64,000 nucleotides of DNA, from assembly GCA_944548615.1 (NCBI GenBank), contig OX155972.1:9855756-9919755 (forward strand), in the 5' to 3' direction. Source of the DNA: Micropterix aruncella (taxonomy: Eukaryota > Arthropoda > Insecta > Lepidoptera > Micropterigidae). A program made the translations under genes and the position numbers. A model generated the notes under the pieces. It searched no databases. It was given only the letters and a program-made list of their open reading frames with translations, and was not told where the DNA came from. Of this stretch, positions 48,101-60,312 are shown piece by piece (position 1 is the first letter of the stretch; the number at the start of each line of letters is the position of its first letter).

Positions 48101-50967
48101 AAGAAAATCACACTGCCGTTCTTTCCCGTCCACAAACAACAATAAACACACACGCTCAATTCTTTTTTAAAAAAAAAAACACAAATATACAATATTTTAA
48201 AAAAAAATATAAATTTGAATACCAATACGACCAGAATTTATGCAAATTAAAATTACGTAATTCGCTTCTGTATATTTCAGATAAGTCGTCAAAATGGTCA
48301 ATACAAAATTAAAGAGCCGGCCTACAATTTTCATCTCGCCTTTCACATTATATTAACAATTATTTGATAAAATAAGCTCGAACGCTTCTACACACTGCAC
48401 ATTGTTGCGAAATATATTATTATTATTATTTTTTATTTTAAAAAACGTATTAGCAGACATCTATTGGTAGTCTTGCTTTCGTTAGTTAAGGCCGGTTTCA
48501 CTATAAAACACACCATAAATACAAAAATAAACAACATTAAAACAATATATCAAAACAATCAATAATTAAAAGGGCACAAAATCAAAGGAAACACCGCTAC
48601 CCGAAGTACCATTCTTGCAAATGCATTTCATAATTTCAAAACTTAAAATTAAAATATATTATAATTTTTTTAAATCCGGAACCCTTCATAATTTTATTTG
48701 TTTATATAAAAAAAAACCGGAAACATTTAGCACCTGCTCTCCCATACCTACTACACCCTTTCACCATTTTAATAAACAATTAACATTTCTTTCCCCAACG
48801 GATTAATTACTTACAACAGTACATTTAATAAAGCCTGAATATAATCAAATATATAACCCGCCGGAATGGATGCTTGTAGACCGAGATAAAAAAAAAATAG
48901 TTTAGTTTTTTGTTTTCCTTCCCCTTTCTTTCTTCTAATTTTTTCAAGGAAAGTTGCTACAAAAAGTAGCAACATTTCTAATTTATTTGTTTCTTTTTGT
49001 TTGTTTTTTCAATCATGGAATTTCATGTATAAAGCTGCACAATATGAGCACTGCCATTGTTTATAATAATTTTTCTTGTTCTTGTTTTATTACTACATTA
49101 TAATATGTAAGTATACACGTTAGGCAGCACAGTTTAGCTGCATATTCCTAATTTAAAAAATAATATCATATGTTGAATAGATTTTAAAATGCCTTGTTGG
49201 ATTAATAATATACCACATTGTGTACCTACGCGTCTCACAATACTTGTAATTTATAATAATTTAAGTTTTTTTTTGTTATGTACCAATCTTTCTTATCACG
49301 CTTAAAATGTAGCATACAGACAGAACATATGCACCAGTTTTGACCCCAATCACATAGGAAATTTAAGAAGTCGGAAAATACATTTATTTTTCTTTAAGAT
49401 TAAAAACAAGTTTCGAACGGAATTGTAAAGCGAAGATATGATAACACACAAATGGTTACATATACTAGAGCCTCTCCTTCTCTCACCACCTATCCTAGTA
49501 TTCCAGTAAAAAACTGAGCTAGATAATTGAACGAGATGATGCCGCATAACTTTTCACGTTCCAGACAATATTTGGAAAATTGGTCATAACCGACCAGACA
49601 GTCCAGTGACATTCGGCAAGGCGGGAAGCAAACCTCAAACGTCGAGCCAAGCTGCTAGATACCATAATGAAGGCAATGCTGACCGAATAATCCAGCCCAT
49701 AAATCCACGGACCATAATTCTGCCAGCCAACCAGTATGGACATCCGAAACCAGGATACCTACTCCAGTCTAGAGGTAAAGATACATTTTCCTATCTCTAT
49801 ATGACAACCAGGACGGCATTCACGATAGACGACATCCGATAGGCGAGGACCGCAGGAGCGTTCCCTATCAATAGGAACATTATCACTAAACCAGGTGGAC
49901 CAGGATGCGAAGTCACACAAACCAGACCGCAAGTAACCTCCACATATACTATTACCATCAACATGCAAATAAGGACGCTTTAAGTGCCATTTTAACATCA
50001 GCGTAGTGTGTACCCAGTGAAGTGAAGTAGTGTTCTCTGGAATGGACAGGGCATTTAGGCACGAAAATCACCTTCCCTATTACACCCGCTAGCCACAACG
50101 CACCGGACTTTTCAAACAAGCGACGTGTATAAATTTAATTTCCTCCGTGCACACAGACTCGAAACAGCTAGTGTAGCATCCTGTTTCTGTCACAATAGAA
50201 GCTCTGCAAAATTTTCCACCGGACTTTTTTAAACTAAGCAAAGTGACGCAATTTCCAAAGCAGCAGCCCACTTGTCATGTTCTTCGAGTTTGCCTCGATT
50301 AAAATCACCACGGCACAACATCAGAAAACTAGGCAACCTACTAATGCTCGCCTATTTTCTCGCAATTCCAAGGTACGGCTCATCAATCGACCACCACGAG
50401 ACACGCTGTGTGTCTTACCCAAGGCCCTACGACGCGCATACGTCGATCTCCAAGCAGCGACCCCACCGAGAGAGCGACGCAGCAACCAGACGATACGCCA
50501 CGCGCTACGCCCCAGGAGAAGATCAACCCGTCAATTATGTTAACCCTGTTACGGACAGGCGATATCTTTCACGGCTGAATTCTTTCCCTACATTCACATT
50601 TCCTGACTTTCTTAACTCCAATCCTGATATGAGTAAGCGTCATATACTGCAGTCAAAGAAACTCTTATGCACTTTTTGGGATCAAAAAAATACTTTGTCA
50701 AAAATCATCTTCTCTCGTTTAGGTGTTATTTTTTTTTTTTTTACTATTTTTAAAATATCTTGATTTGTATCAACCCTTGCAAATAGGGCAAATTTTCTTT
50801 ACCAGTATGTACTTATACTTATTTTTTTCTGTTACCAATATTTATTAAGTTAGCGACTACGCATCGTAGCAAGTAGGAGTTAGTGTACTACACTCGTAGC
50901 ATTATATCTTTAACATTGATTGCTTATGTAGGTCACCGGGGACGGTGACTAGGTCTCTATCCGGCAA
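45190..50967 (+). mobile_element. Internal region, unit 3 (mosaic divergence)
   Basis: It begins nearly identical to units 1 and 2, with the integrase tail at 45971-46372. From about 48440 differences become frequent: AAAAAACGTA for AATAAACGTA, deletions, and GGTCATAACC for GGACTTAACT at the MITE site. A calmer stretch lies at ~49140-49410 before divergence resumes to the end. Units 1-2 and the right half of unit 3 therefore have different histories. The TTAA used by the MITE in unit 1 is not intact here. Confidence 0.85.
45971..46372 (+). pseudogene. Integrase C-terminal remnant, unit 3
   Basis: The same tail again. Its conservation follows from the recent duplication and is not by itself evidence of selection. 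Confidence 0.75.
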
Positions 50968-52844
50968 TGTTAAGGCCTAGTTTTTATAGTATACAAACTT
51001 TAATCTAAATCATTTTAATAATTAACCAGTTAACTTGTACATCGCGCAATAGACGCGATACACCGAGCAGATACGTCTTACCGTATGTAGACGACAAGTC
51101 GCGCACATCCCTAATCAATTTTAATCAGTAAGGTAGAATATTTTTACTTAGAAAAGAGAAAGATCTTCTTTTTTTTTTGGCTGGCAACCACCGAAGAGGA
51201 CGGTTGACAAGAGAGCGGCCGCTCCGCCGCTGGCGGAGCGGGCCGGCTACCGCCCAATTAATTATTCATTTTGTGCCATCAGTCGTCAGTCGACACAGTC
51301 TAGAGCTAAATTTGTGAACTCTAAAATCTATAACTAAACTCAGTTCAACATCCGGGCAGGACCTCAGCGGATTCCATACCTTATACAGGCAAGTCTTCTA
51401 TCTGTAACCATTAGCTTCTCCTCATAAAATCAGATTTCAAAAACAATAGTTTAAATTAATAAGATTGTTTTAAAAGCCAAGTCCCCTGTAAATTACCGTT
51501 GCCATATCTTCGTTGGTGAATAATTAGAGTCAAGTAAAATCAAAATTTAGTAGTTCGAGTGCGTCAAAATAGAAGTAGGTAGTACGTCGGGTCAGTCATA
51601 ATTCCCGGTGTCTGAGCATCGCCTTCCGTCTCCTCGTCTCAACTAATTTTTCTACTATCATCTAAAGGTCGATTTCGAAAATATAATTTAAGATTTAAAA
51701 TCGCATCCGGGGAGCAGGCGCTAAAAAATCTAGAAGCAACCTTCCAATAACTCCCGCGGGTAGCAGTGTCTTCCTTCTCTATTCCAGAACCCAAAGTACC
51801 TGTCCAAAATCCCACTTCGCCGAATTAAGCCCTGAAAAATTGAAAGGCTGTAACGTTCAGTTTTCCACGAATCTAATTTTAGAATTTTGTTAATTCCAAC
51901 TACTCGGTTCGCCATATGCTATGGCCTAGCTTTCATTTATTATAATTAAAATAAAATATGTTACTCTGTCAAATAAACCTTTCATTTTGGTTAATTAATC
52001 ATTATTTAGCGAATTAAAGAAATCGAGACGGTACCTAAAAATACCGCCGGGTCAGAGCGAGCTACAGTCTCGTAGGTACCCGACTAGCACTGGACAGGGT
52101 AATGTTTCAGGGCAAGGAATAAATAAAGAATAATTTTATAAAAGAAACTTTGAAATTATACATTTTAATTTTATCATTTAGCGGAGAATAGAACCGCAGT
52201 ACATTATTTAATTATAGCAGCATCTGCTGGTTTAGAGCGTACCTAGATTCAAATAGTATTTTCTCGTTTTTTAAATATAATTATCTAGCAATTATTTCCA
52301 ATAAATTCATTAGACGATTTAGCCATTGATTTATGTAAGAGCGCGGACCGGGACCGGGGCCGAGCGCTCCAAGCGGGCGCGATCGACGCGCGCCGGCGCA
52401 GTACCTCGTCGGTACACCGATAGAGGGCGCGGTGAGTAAATCATAATATTCGATCTCGTCGCCGCAGCGCACTAAACTTGATATCGCTTCTTCTTCTTCT
52501 TTTAGTCCTCTCACAAGATATATCGAAATTCATTTTATAATAAAACATAACTAGGGTACTTGACCGTCCATTCAATTTGAATGCTCTCGACTTTAGGACG
52601 ACGTCAATACAGGATTTTAACCACCCCTGAGCACGACTGAGCTACCGCGGTATCCTTGGCGTCGCTCCACTCCCACGCACAAAGGTAACTTCCCAGGCGG
52701 AGGGAGGCCCTTTGCATTTGTTTATGTGGTCTATCATCTATTTCTCGCATGTGTAGCTGGCGCCTCTACAAATAAATAAACTTTTATCGTTACACATAGC
52801 AACCTTCAAGACAGCTTTGCTTTATTTTCATTGGACACATAACA
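50968..52844 (+). mobile_element. LTR 4 (diverged ends, conserved middle)
   Basis: 1877 bp. The first ~210 bases (TGTTAAGGCCTAG...) differ from LTR1-3 at roughly one base in eight, with indels, and the last ~50 bases also differ. From ~51175 to ~52790 it is about 99% identical. After its TAACA end, only AAGTTGG of the next unit follows before host segment D' begins, so the array stops inside the primer binding site rather than at a proper element end. Confidence 0.85.
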
Positions 52845-52851
52845 AAGTTGG

Positions 52852-54831
52852 TCATTATTAAAATTAAAATAAAATCTAGTATTAAAAAAATACAGTCCAG
52901 GTGTGAGTGTGCAGGTAGGAGGGAAGTTCCTTGTAATAACTATATTTACCACGATTAATTTGACCCCAAAATTGTGGCTTTAATATAAAACTAATTGAAA
53001 CCCATCGCATTTGACGGTCACTTTGTTTACCGTTATGTTTCAAAAATAAACAGAAAGATACTTATTATTTATGTACAAAAAAATATATTTTTTGGTTTAA
53101 TTCGATTACGCTGGGTTGTATTTTCCATTTGATCTGCGATCAGGAATGTCACGAAGGTCTTGAAGAAAACTGACAGGAATAATCGAAGAGCGACGTGGAC
53201 GAGACATGACATGTGATAGAAACAAAATGTTTCGCGCCAATCCAGCGTATTCAGTTATTTCCAAGTTGGCAAGCATGAGATATATCTCAGTTGGCTTCCT
53301 TGAAATTGAAACTTGAAGGCTGGATGTTCTACGCCTCTTTGTTTGCTCGTAAATTAAGTTGTTTTACTTTTCCCGTTGCGAGTAGTCTTCGTCGAGCCTT
53401 GTCACAATTTTATTTTGGCGTTTACTGGCTCGTTCTCGCCTATTATTAAGGCTTTTCCTGAGGAGTTTTAGCTTTTTCGGATTATGAGCCATTAAATTCA
53501 ACGGTAAAGGTCCAATAGTTCAATATCAACGGTAGTTTTAAATATTGCCCAAAATTATACAACTTTTTGGCGCAATGCAGTTTAGCAATCATCCGTTAGA
53601 GGGCCACCTCTTGACAGTACAAAAAGGTCACGCTGCAATATAGCAGATGGCGCTATCCTCCCGTTAATCTACCGTATGTTAGAGAAACACCTATTTCTAG
53701 TAAAAAAAGGTACCGCGGTATTACAACAGATGGCGCTATATTTTTTTAATTTTCCTATTTAAATGATTTTTAAAATTTTCTTTTCTGATGACACATCTAA
53801 GACCGAGAGCTTTTTTTAGACTCCTCAATCAAATTTTTACACCTGTCTGTTCTCTCAATATGGCGTTTACAGTAAATTATAAATTAAGGGATTGTCAATC
53901 GACAAAAAAATACCTTTATCAAATATTTCTTTTAATTTTTACCATGGGAAAAAAACACTGTCCTCATAAAGAAATTGCCATGAAAAGTTTTTCCCATTAT
54001 ATTAGATGTTTGAATCGCATTAGATGTAAAATACAGCATTTATTTTAAAGGAGACTTTATTACAGTCGAATTTCGGAAACGAATATTGCTCGCTTACTAT
54101 TGGTTCACTGCGAGTATAATTCTTTTTTTCCTAATAACAAAAAATATAATTTTTATTGACGTAATTGGTGTTAGAAATCATCGTATCATGACCTAAAACT
54201 CTTTATACTATACCTGATCTTTTTAAAAACGGTTTATATGTTTTGATTTAGAGGTTTTTGTCATGGGGTTTTATTTTTAGAGATTTTACCCAAACCTATT
54301 ATTTGTGTTTATAAAGCAAAAAATAATCCAGATTTTTATGTAAGCTATATTTTTATTAATTTAGTACCATAAATAAAGCATATTAGGTAATTTTTGCATG
54401 TACATTTTATTCTGTTACAATGTAGTAATATTAATAATATTAAACATTTTCATACCTGCCTCTTATTATACAAATTATTTAATAATTAGATTTTATGATA
54501 GCATAACAAGAATATGTAAAATTCAAAAGAGATTTAAAATTCTTTAGAGATAACGTGGTCAATTTAGCTACAGTAAGATATGATGGCTTAGAAGCCATTA
54601 GCGTTACAAAATACAAATCCTTACGACAGCGAGGCGAAGCCAAATACCAGTCAGCCATGTAGATAGAATCGAAGAAGTTCTCTCTTTCGGTGTTCAGGAG
54701 TTCGCTCATGTATGTGAGAACAAAAATGGTAAAAAATTGCGGTATTATAATCGATAATAAATATATTTCACGCAAAAGCAATGAGGCACAAATGATTGCA
54801 ATTACAGATAAAACATCTATAGCTACCATAT
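52852..54831. repeat. Segment D': right copy of the duplicated host segment
   Basis: A duplicate of 25753-27731. Unlike D it runs on without interruption into the rest of OR3 (CTACCATATTTAGGTAC), so it carries the empty LTR target site. The 52852-54478 part has no recognised gene. Confidence 0.9.
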
Positions 54832-55809
54832 TTAGGTACAAGTTTTTCAATTTTGATATCATTGACATTACTAAACAGTGACTATTAACCGTAGATTTCA
54901 TTGCGTTCATTGCCTCTTTAGGTTGGTTCTTAGATTCTGACATCGTACTTATGCACTGTTATAATAATTCTTACGCTGAGTACTTTATACTGACATACGC
55001 AATGTCCAATCAGTGTGATATATAGGACAAGAAATCCACAACGTGCTGAGACGATCATGATTATCGATAGTACTAGAAAGACCAGAAAAATTTGGAAAAT
55101 CGGGTTTTCGTCAATTGGTTCTAAAGCTGTAAATTTAAATATTTTAATATTAATCATATGAAATTGCAATCGTAAGAATGAAGAAATATGAAAAAGAAAT
55201 ATGCTTACCAAAATCATGTAATACTAGTGCTATATAACCTTTCCCTTTGTAAACAGTTGCAATTAATAACGTTGAATATGTTGTAAAAAGAAAAAATATT
55301 ATTGACATAGATATTATTTTGTTATTTCTCATGCATTCTCCGTATGTTTCTTTCTCCTTTTCGGTATTTTGCTGTTGAATATCTATCTCAGCAGCATTAA
55401 CTAGTTCCCGTAAATCTTCTCTGAAATTCACGATCCAGGAATATTGCAAAATTTTAATTGTAGGATATTGTAAATATAATATGTAGATTATGAACCAATC
55501 ATAATTTAATTTCGCGCCATAGTCATCGAGAGCAGCACAAAAAATCCTAATGACTTGAAATAATATGACGATCACGAAGAGTATCATTAGAAATATATTT
55601 CTTATAATTCTCCAACCTATAACTTTCAGAAAGGTTAATAAGCTCAAATATCTGGTAAATCTCATTTCTGGGACAGAAACTGCCCTGTGGTTATACTTGC
55701 CTGTCATCCACTTGTCATCAAATATGTTTATGCCAACAAAGGACAGGAAATGAGATATATACCATAGTTGATTACTCAGGGAACAATCTCCTATATTACA
55801 TCTAGCCAT
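54479..55809 (-). pseudogene. Odorant receptor OR3, three exons, 4-bp frameshift in exon 3
   Basis: An insect odorant receptor of the same subfamily as OR4. Exon 1 is 55809-55701 (MARCNIGDCSLSNQLWY...), exon 2 is 55616-55209 and exon 3 is 55126-54479. Intron 1 (84 nt) has a GC donor, AG|GCAAGT, and ends TTATAG. It contains no stop and is a multiple of three, so naive gene finding reads through it and adds 28 residues. Intron 2 is GT-AG (82 nt). In exon 3, after KVLSVRII, the sequence GTGCATAAGTACGATG replaces OR4's GTGCAAATGATG, a net 4-base gain that runs into TAA within ten codons. Beyond it the OR frame is open to the end (SELLNTERENFFDS, MASKPSYLTVAKL). This looks like a recent pseudogene, or an assembly or allelic error; everything else is intact. 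Confidence 0.75.
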
Positions 55810-56270
55810 CTTACTGAAAATGAAATACTAAAATGGACGACTTCTAGATCGATTTAACCATCGTTTAAAATATTATTAGGTACCTTTAAATAATTTAGTG
55901 CTTGTCTTTAATTACATGAACGTATATTCATATTGTGTACACATTTGATGTAACTAATATTGATTAAAATATAATTTTTGCTTCAACCTATTCTGTGTCT
56001 GTATTATGGGTAAAAAAAAATTAATATTTTTTTCAAAAACGGAAGTATTTCTCAATTACTTTTTATTAGTAATATGACCTAATTATACTAATGATATTGC
56101 CGTTATCATTAGTAAATATAAATACCAGCACCGCCATTATAACGACAACAAATACTGGCGTATAAATAGGTTGTCGTTGCTGCGGGCGAACATGCCATCT
56201 CAGAATGTTGCATACGATAAATATGTCCTGTCACGGATATGATCATAACATTCTAGGCATTGTCTGTGTA
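55810..56270. promoter_or_regulatory. Conserved block upstream of OR3, shared with OR4
   Basis: The first ~200 bases (TACTAAAATGGACGACTT, CTAGATCGATTTAAC, TGTGTACACATTTGATG) and 56045-56215 match the OR4 upstream region at 62348-62540 and 63620-63810. The 56161-56168 sequence TATAAATA, in GGCGTATAAATAGGTTGT, is conserved in both. It reads as a TATA box on the plus strand, pointing away from OR3. Whether it drives a divergent transcript is unknown. Confidence 0.5.
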
Positions 56271-56385
56271 TTTGGCCATGTTGGAGCTGTACTGTCAGGT
56301 ACAATGCTGCAATACCTGCAATAGTAGGTATTGGTCCACGGCAGTCATGTCATGAACACTTCCAAAAACTAGGGATATTGACCCT

Positions 56386-56709
56386 ATGCGAATTTTGCTC
56401 AAGAAGCTCTTTGCAAATTCTATTGCAATCCCACCATATGGCCATATCACACCATCGGCCATATCCCACGAGGAAGTACATCGGAATAACACCAGGAATA
56501 CAACCCAGTATCTCCAACCGTTCGTAGCACGTACTGCCAAGTTCCAGGCGACTAGTCGATACTTAGGCCTCAAACTTTTTAATAAATTGCCTGAAAGATT
56601 AAAAGCGATTAAAAACATCGATATTTTCAAGAGATCCATCCTAGTCTATGTGCTTAAAATCAACATGTATGCACATAACGACTTCTTAAAATATTTCGAA
56701 AATACATAG
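56386..56709 (+). pseudogene. LINE ORF2 C-terminal remnant
   Basis: A frame of 107 codons. HEEVHRNNTRNTTQYLQP is followed by TSRYLGLKLFNKLPERLK and IDIFKRSILVYVLK. The order N-T-R ... GLKLFNKLP ... FKRSLL is the usual end of reverse transcriptase polyproteins in Jockey/CR1-group elements. No RT core lies upstream, so it is a 3' fragment. Confidence 0.55.
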
Positions 56710-57420
56710 CATCGTATCTACCTATTTAATCTAATACATATTATTTACTGTTAATTGTTTTGTTGTAAACTGTTACGATATAGTCTTTGTTTTTGTAAAT
56801 TGGTAACTTTAAAGTTATATATTGTATATCATCTTTTGGCTAAATTGAGTTACTAGTTTAAGATTAATTAATGTCATTCCTACACAATTATTATGGTTGT
56901 GTTGGAAATAAATACTTTGTAACGCATTTCGCGTTTTCCGATTTGCTTTTCCACAATTTTCTTCCACAATATTCATTCACTCCATCGATCGATGTCGCGA
57001 CGTGTTCATTTTTTTTGACAGTTCCGGCTGAGGACTTTTTTCACGCGGCTGACCAATCAGAAGCGAATAGTGACGTCTGCGATGATTCGATGAGAATCGT
57101 TGCCAGAAACAAAGGAGACTGTACGATGTTCGGAATATCGGCCAAAAGTGGTTAATTATTTAGTTATAGTTTTTGATTAGTCTTTTGGTCATAATTCCTA
57201 ATTATTTTGTTAGCTGTTAAATTTACATTCAGTATATTTTTAATTATTCTCTGATGGATTTGTGGAATGTAGATTGACAGCATTCGAAGGTCATTGGTTC
57301 CTTTACGATTTTGGATTCCGGATTTTAAATTAAGGATAGTGCAATATGGGTATTTCATCATAGTTTTCACTATAAATAAAAATCAATTTTATTATCACAT
57401 GATTTTAATATTTTAATATA
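56710..57420. other. AT-rich DNA, LINE 3' UTR and spacer
   Basis: No gene recognised. A 94-codon plus-strand frame (56871-57155) has no known domain. Confidence 0.4.
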
Positions 57421-57439
57421 ACGCAATTCAAATGTCGAA

Positions 57440-58433
57440 TTTGATTTTAAAAACTCGCGCGTATCGCATAGGGGGTTTCCATGCCGGGGCCCGCCAAAAG
57501 TTTGGCGGTCTACCAGCCAAAAATAATTTGGATTTTTGAATCCGACTTGATTCCGAACGAGATCCCGGGGAGTCTGTGTGTGATTTAGGACTATTACCTG
57601 GGATCTCCGCGGAGGATTGAAAACGGCCTTAATCACCTGCGGAGGCTTGGGTCCCTTTACGCCTGGATCTTCTTCGGTTGATTAATTCTACAGCGGCGGT
57701 TGAGATCTGCACTGCGGATTGCCTTACCGTACGGCGATATTCGTGATCGCACGCCCTACTTCTCGCCGCATGACGTCTTACATACTACCGCCACATCGTG
57801 CTACGTCCGCCTTCTCGCCCCTTCGAGACAGGCGTGATATTTGGATCCTGCACGCTTCTCCATACTAACCCGAGTCTCGAATCGTACAAGTACGATAGTT
57901 GCGGAGTATCGGACCGTCCGCACGCCGAGCGGGGGACAGACGCCAGCGCCTGATGTTCGCCGTGGGAACTGCAGCCCTGCGGACAGCAGTGAAACTACCT
58001 GGCGCGAAATTCAAACCTTTTCCACTACCTGAGCCATCATTTCATTGTGTTTTAATGTTTTTAACCATTTTTATTGTAATTTTTATCCATAATTGAAGCA
58101 AGAACGGAGAGCCGACCCTGAGTTCTCCCCTCTCCGCTGAATAGCGTTTTATTTATAATTTTTTTCATTGTTTTTAAATTGTGCTAATTTATTATATTCT
58201 ACATCTGATTTCCCTTTAAAGGCTTTTTATATTCTTTTATTATTGATTTTCAATATCTTTTATCTACATTTTATGTATTTAGCTGCACGGACTTTTTCTG
58301 TGCAAAACGTAACGTTTCCTTTGTATAATAAAGAAATTCTGGAACTTTCTCTTCTTTTTTACATTTTTTATAGTTTCTATGGTTTCTATATATAAAGAAT
58401 TAAATGTTACAACTTTTATCTTTATCTTTAATA
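57440..58433 (+). repeat. GC-rich interspersed sequence with (TTTATC)n tail
   Basis: A GC-rich block (57450-58030) in AT-rich surroundings, with CTCGCCGCATGACGTC and CCGCACGCCGAGCGGGGG patches. AT-rich DNA follows, then a tail TTTTATCTTTATCTTTAATAG. The simple-repeat tail suggests the 3' end of a non-LTR element or SINE. I found no reading frame with a known domain. Confidence 0.4.
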
Positions 58434-59000
58434 GTCGGTGGCGGAAAAGACCCTAGGGGTTCAACAGCAGCGCTCATGATCCTAAGATTGGATTAGTGTC
58501 TTAGCGTCAGGTTGCAATCGGCCGTAAAACGCCAAGACACTTTTTATTCCTTGTCCATGAAATTACACAATATTAAATAAAGCACAAATACTATGGCGTC
58601 CCCTGTAAGCGACGGTCAAACCATTGCGACGGTCACATCATTGCGATTAGCAACCTGGAACTTAGGTTCCATGACGAACAGAAGTGCGGTACTTAGCGAC
58701 GTCCTAAAAAGGAGGAAATTGGGTGCATGCTGTGTGCAAGAGCTTAAGTGGAAAGGTGCAATATTAAAACTTATAGGCAACAGGCTCATCATCATCTATA
58801 ATAGTACTACCACCGGTAAAAATAGAGTTGGAATTATGACCTGAGAGAAGCTTAACTCGACGCCGACAAAGAACAAGATCAGTGGAGGAAAAGGACAAGG
58901 AAGGCCGAACCCAAGTAAATGGGACAAGGTCTAGGAAGAAGAAGAAGATCATAACGTCCTGTCACCTTGACTGCTCGCCCATCGAAATCACTCACTGTGG
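58434..59000 (+). mobile_element. Internally deleted RTE-type element (endonuclease start plus 3' end)
   Basis: 58593-58844 encodes MASPVSDGQT..., then LRLATWNLGSMTNRSAVLSD and LGACCVQELKWKGA, the N-terminal motifs of the apurinic-like endonuclease of RTE elements (usually TWNVGSM.GR and CCVQETKWKG). It stops in LIIIYNSTTTGKNRVGIM. The next ~100 bases (GAACAAGATCAGTGGAGGAA, then a GGAAGAAGAAGAAGATC tail) look like the far 3' end of the same kind of element, so the reverse transcriptase has been lost. The following AACGTCCTGTCACCTTGA block recurs at 63820. Confidence 0.65.
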
Positions 59001-59107
59001 TCACTTTTCGAGATTTTCAAATATGTTTAAATTTAAAATATTGGAATCCAAAAAATTTTTACTTTATGAATCCGTATAAAATCGAAGACTATCGCGGTTG
59101 TTTGACA

Positions 59108-59333
59108 TTATAAATAGGATAGAAACGAATTTACCGCGTGAAATTTGTAGCACCAGACGTTTCGGTGACTTTGCAGCCGCCGTTGGCGGTGGCGGTATGC
59201 GGCCTAACCGCAAAACAACGGATTGACAGCTCTTTCAGTCTACCCTGGAAAACGGCGGCTGCAACGTCACCGAAACGTCAGGTGCTACAAATTTCACGCT
59301 GTAAATTCGTTTCTATACTATTCATAATTTATA
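59108..59333. mobile_element. Foldback MITE with ~75-bp arms
   Basis: The left arm 59108-59182 (ATAGAAACGAATTTAC, GTGAAATTTGTAGCACC, ACGTTTCGGTGAC, TGCAGCCGCCG) is repeated inverted at 59253-59333 with few mismatches. About 70 bases separate the arms. No coding capacity. Target duplication not clear. Confidence 0.85.
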
Positions 59334-59339
59334 AATCCG

Positions 59340-60301
59340 TTATTATTAACGCCTGAATGAAAGAGAAAAGTATTTTAGAATCTTGAGAATAAAGCCTGTA
59401 ACTTTATTGTAAGTCTTTTTAAATATCTGTAGCCTTAATATCTTTACGGGTTAAATAATAAAAATGTTGGTATTAGGTGTAGAAAATGACGAATTTAAAA
59501 TAGAACCTGAAAATTTCGAGTATTATAGCCACGAAATTGTAGAACTGCTCCGCGCGCCCCCACATGTATAGACCAAGTCAAAAAGTGGTATGTGGGAATT
59601 TTGCATTGAAGATTATTACACATACCTACGTTAATTTATTGTCGATTTTATTTCGATAATAATATATTATTATATTTGTGATATTCGGACCTTCTTAGAT
59701 TTCAATTTTATTTTGTTTTTGAAGTGACATTAAACACAAAATGACGGCTTATTATATTTAATAAGTATACACAATTTTATTATTATTACTTTAATAACAT
59801 CAATTTAAGTTAATACATTTCGATTGCTTATATTGTTATTATTTTTACTAAAATTCTACGAAAGGAATGAATATAAATCTAAGCGCAAGCGACACAAAAC
59901 AAAATCACATTAAAAGATGTATTTAATTTTTTTGGCTATAAGTGTTATACGAATGATTAGATAAAGATTGGGTTCATATGATTACTTAGTACAGTGTCAC
60001 TGAGCGCACAAATCCGTTCAGATATTCGCTAGATAGGTGTTTTAATACCGTGTTTTGTAAAAAAACTGCCTATTTAGGGTTAAAGTGTTATTGATCAAAT
60101 CTTCTTTATCTTATGAGAAATATTGATAAAAACCGAGAAATCAAGAAATATCGATAATTTTGTGATTTTACACAAAAATCATATTTAAGTTTATAGAGTA
60201 AATTATTATTTAGTTGGTTATGTTGGTAATGTTTTATAAATTTAGTATCTAAGATAAAGAAAGATATGAGGTTATTTTATGCATGCACATTATGTTCTAT
60301 T
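59340..60301. other. AT-rich intergenic DNA
   Basis: No gene, repeat boundary or structured motif recognised. Confidence 0.5.
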
Positions 60302-60312
60302 CTAATGTATTA

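Noticed and set aside
25753..54831. Reading D and D' as a giant target-site duplication of the LTR element
   Set aside because: LTR integration duplicates only 4-6 bp, and the right array end lies inside the primer binding site rather than at an LTR edge.
56871..57155. 94-codon plus-strand frame as a host gene
   Set aside because: No domain, no splice context and no paralogue in the window.
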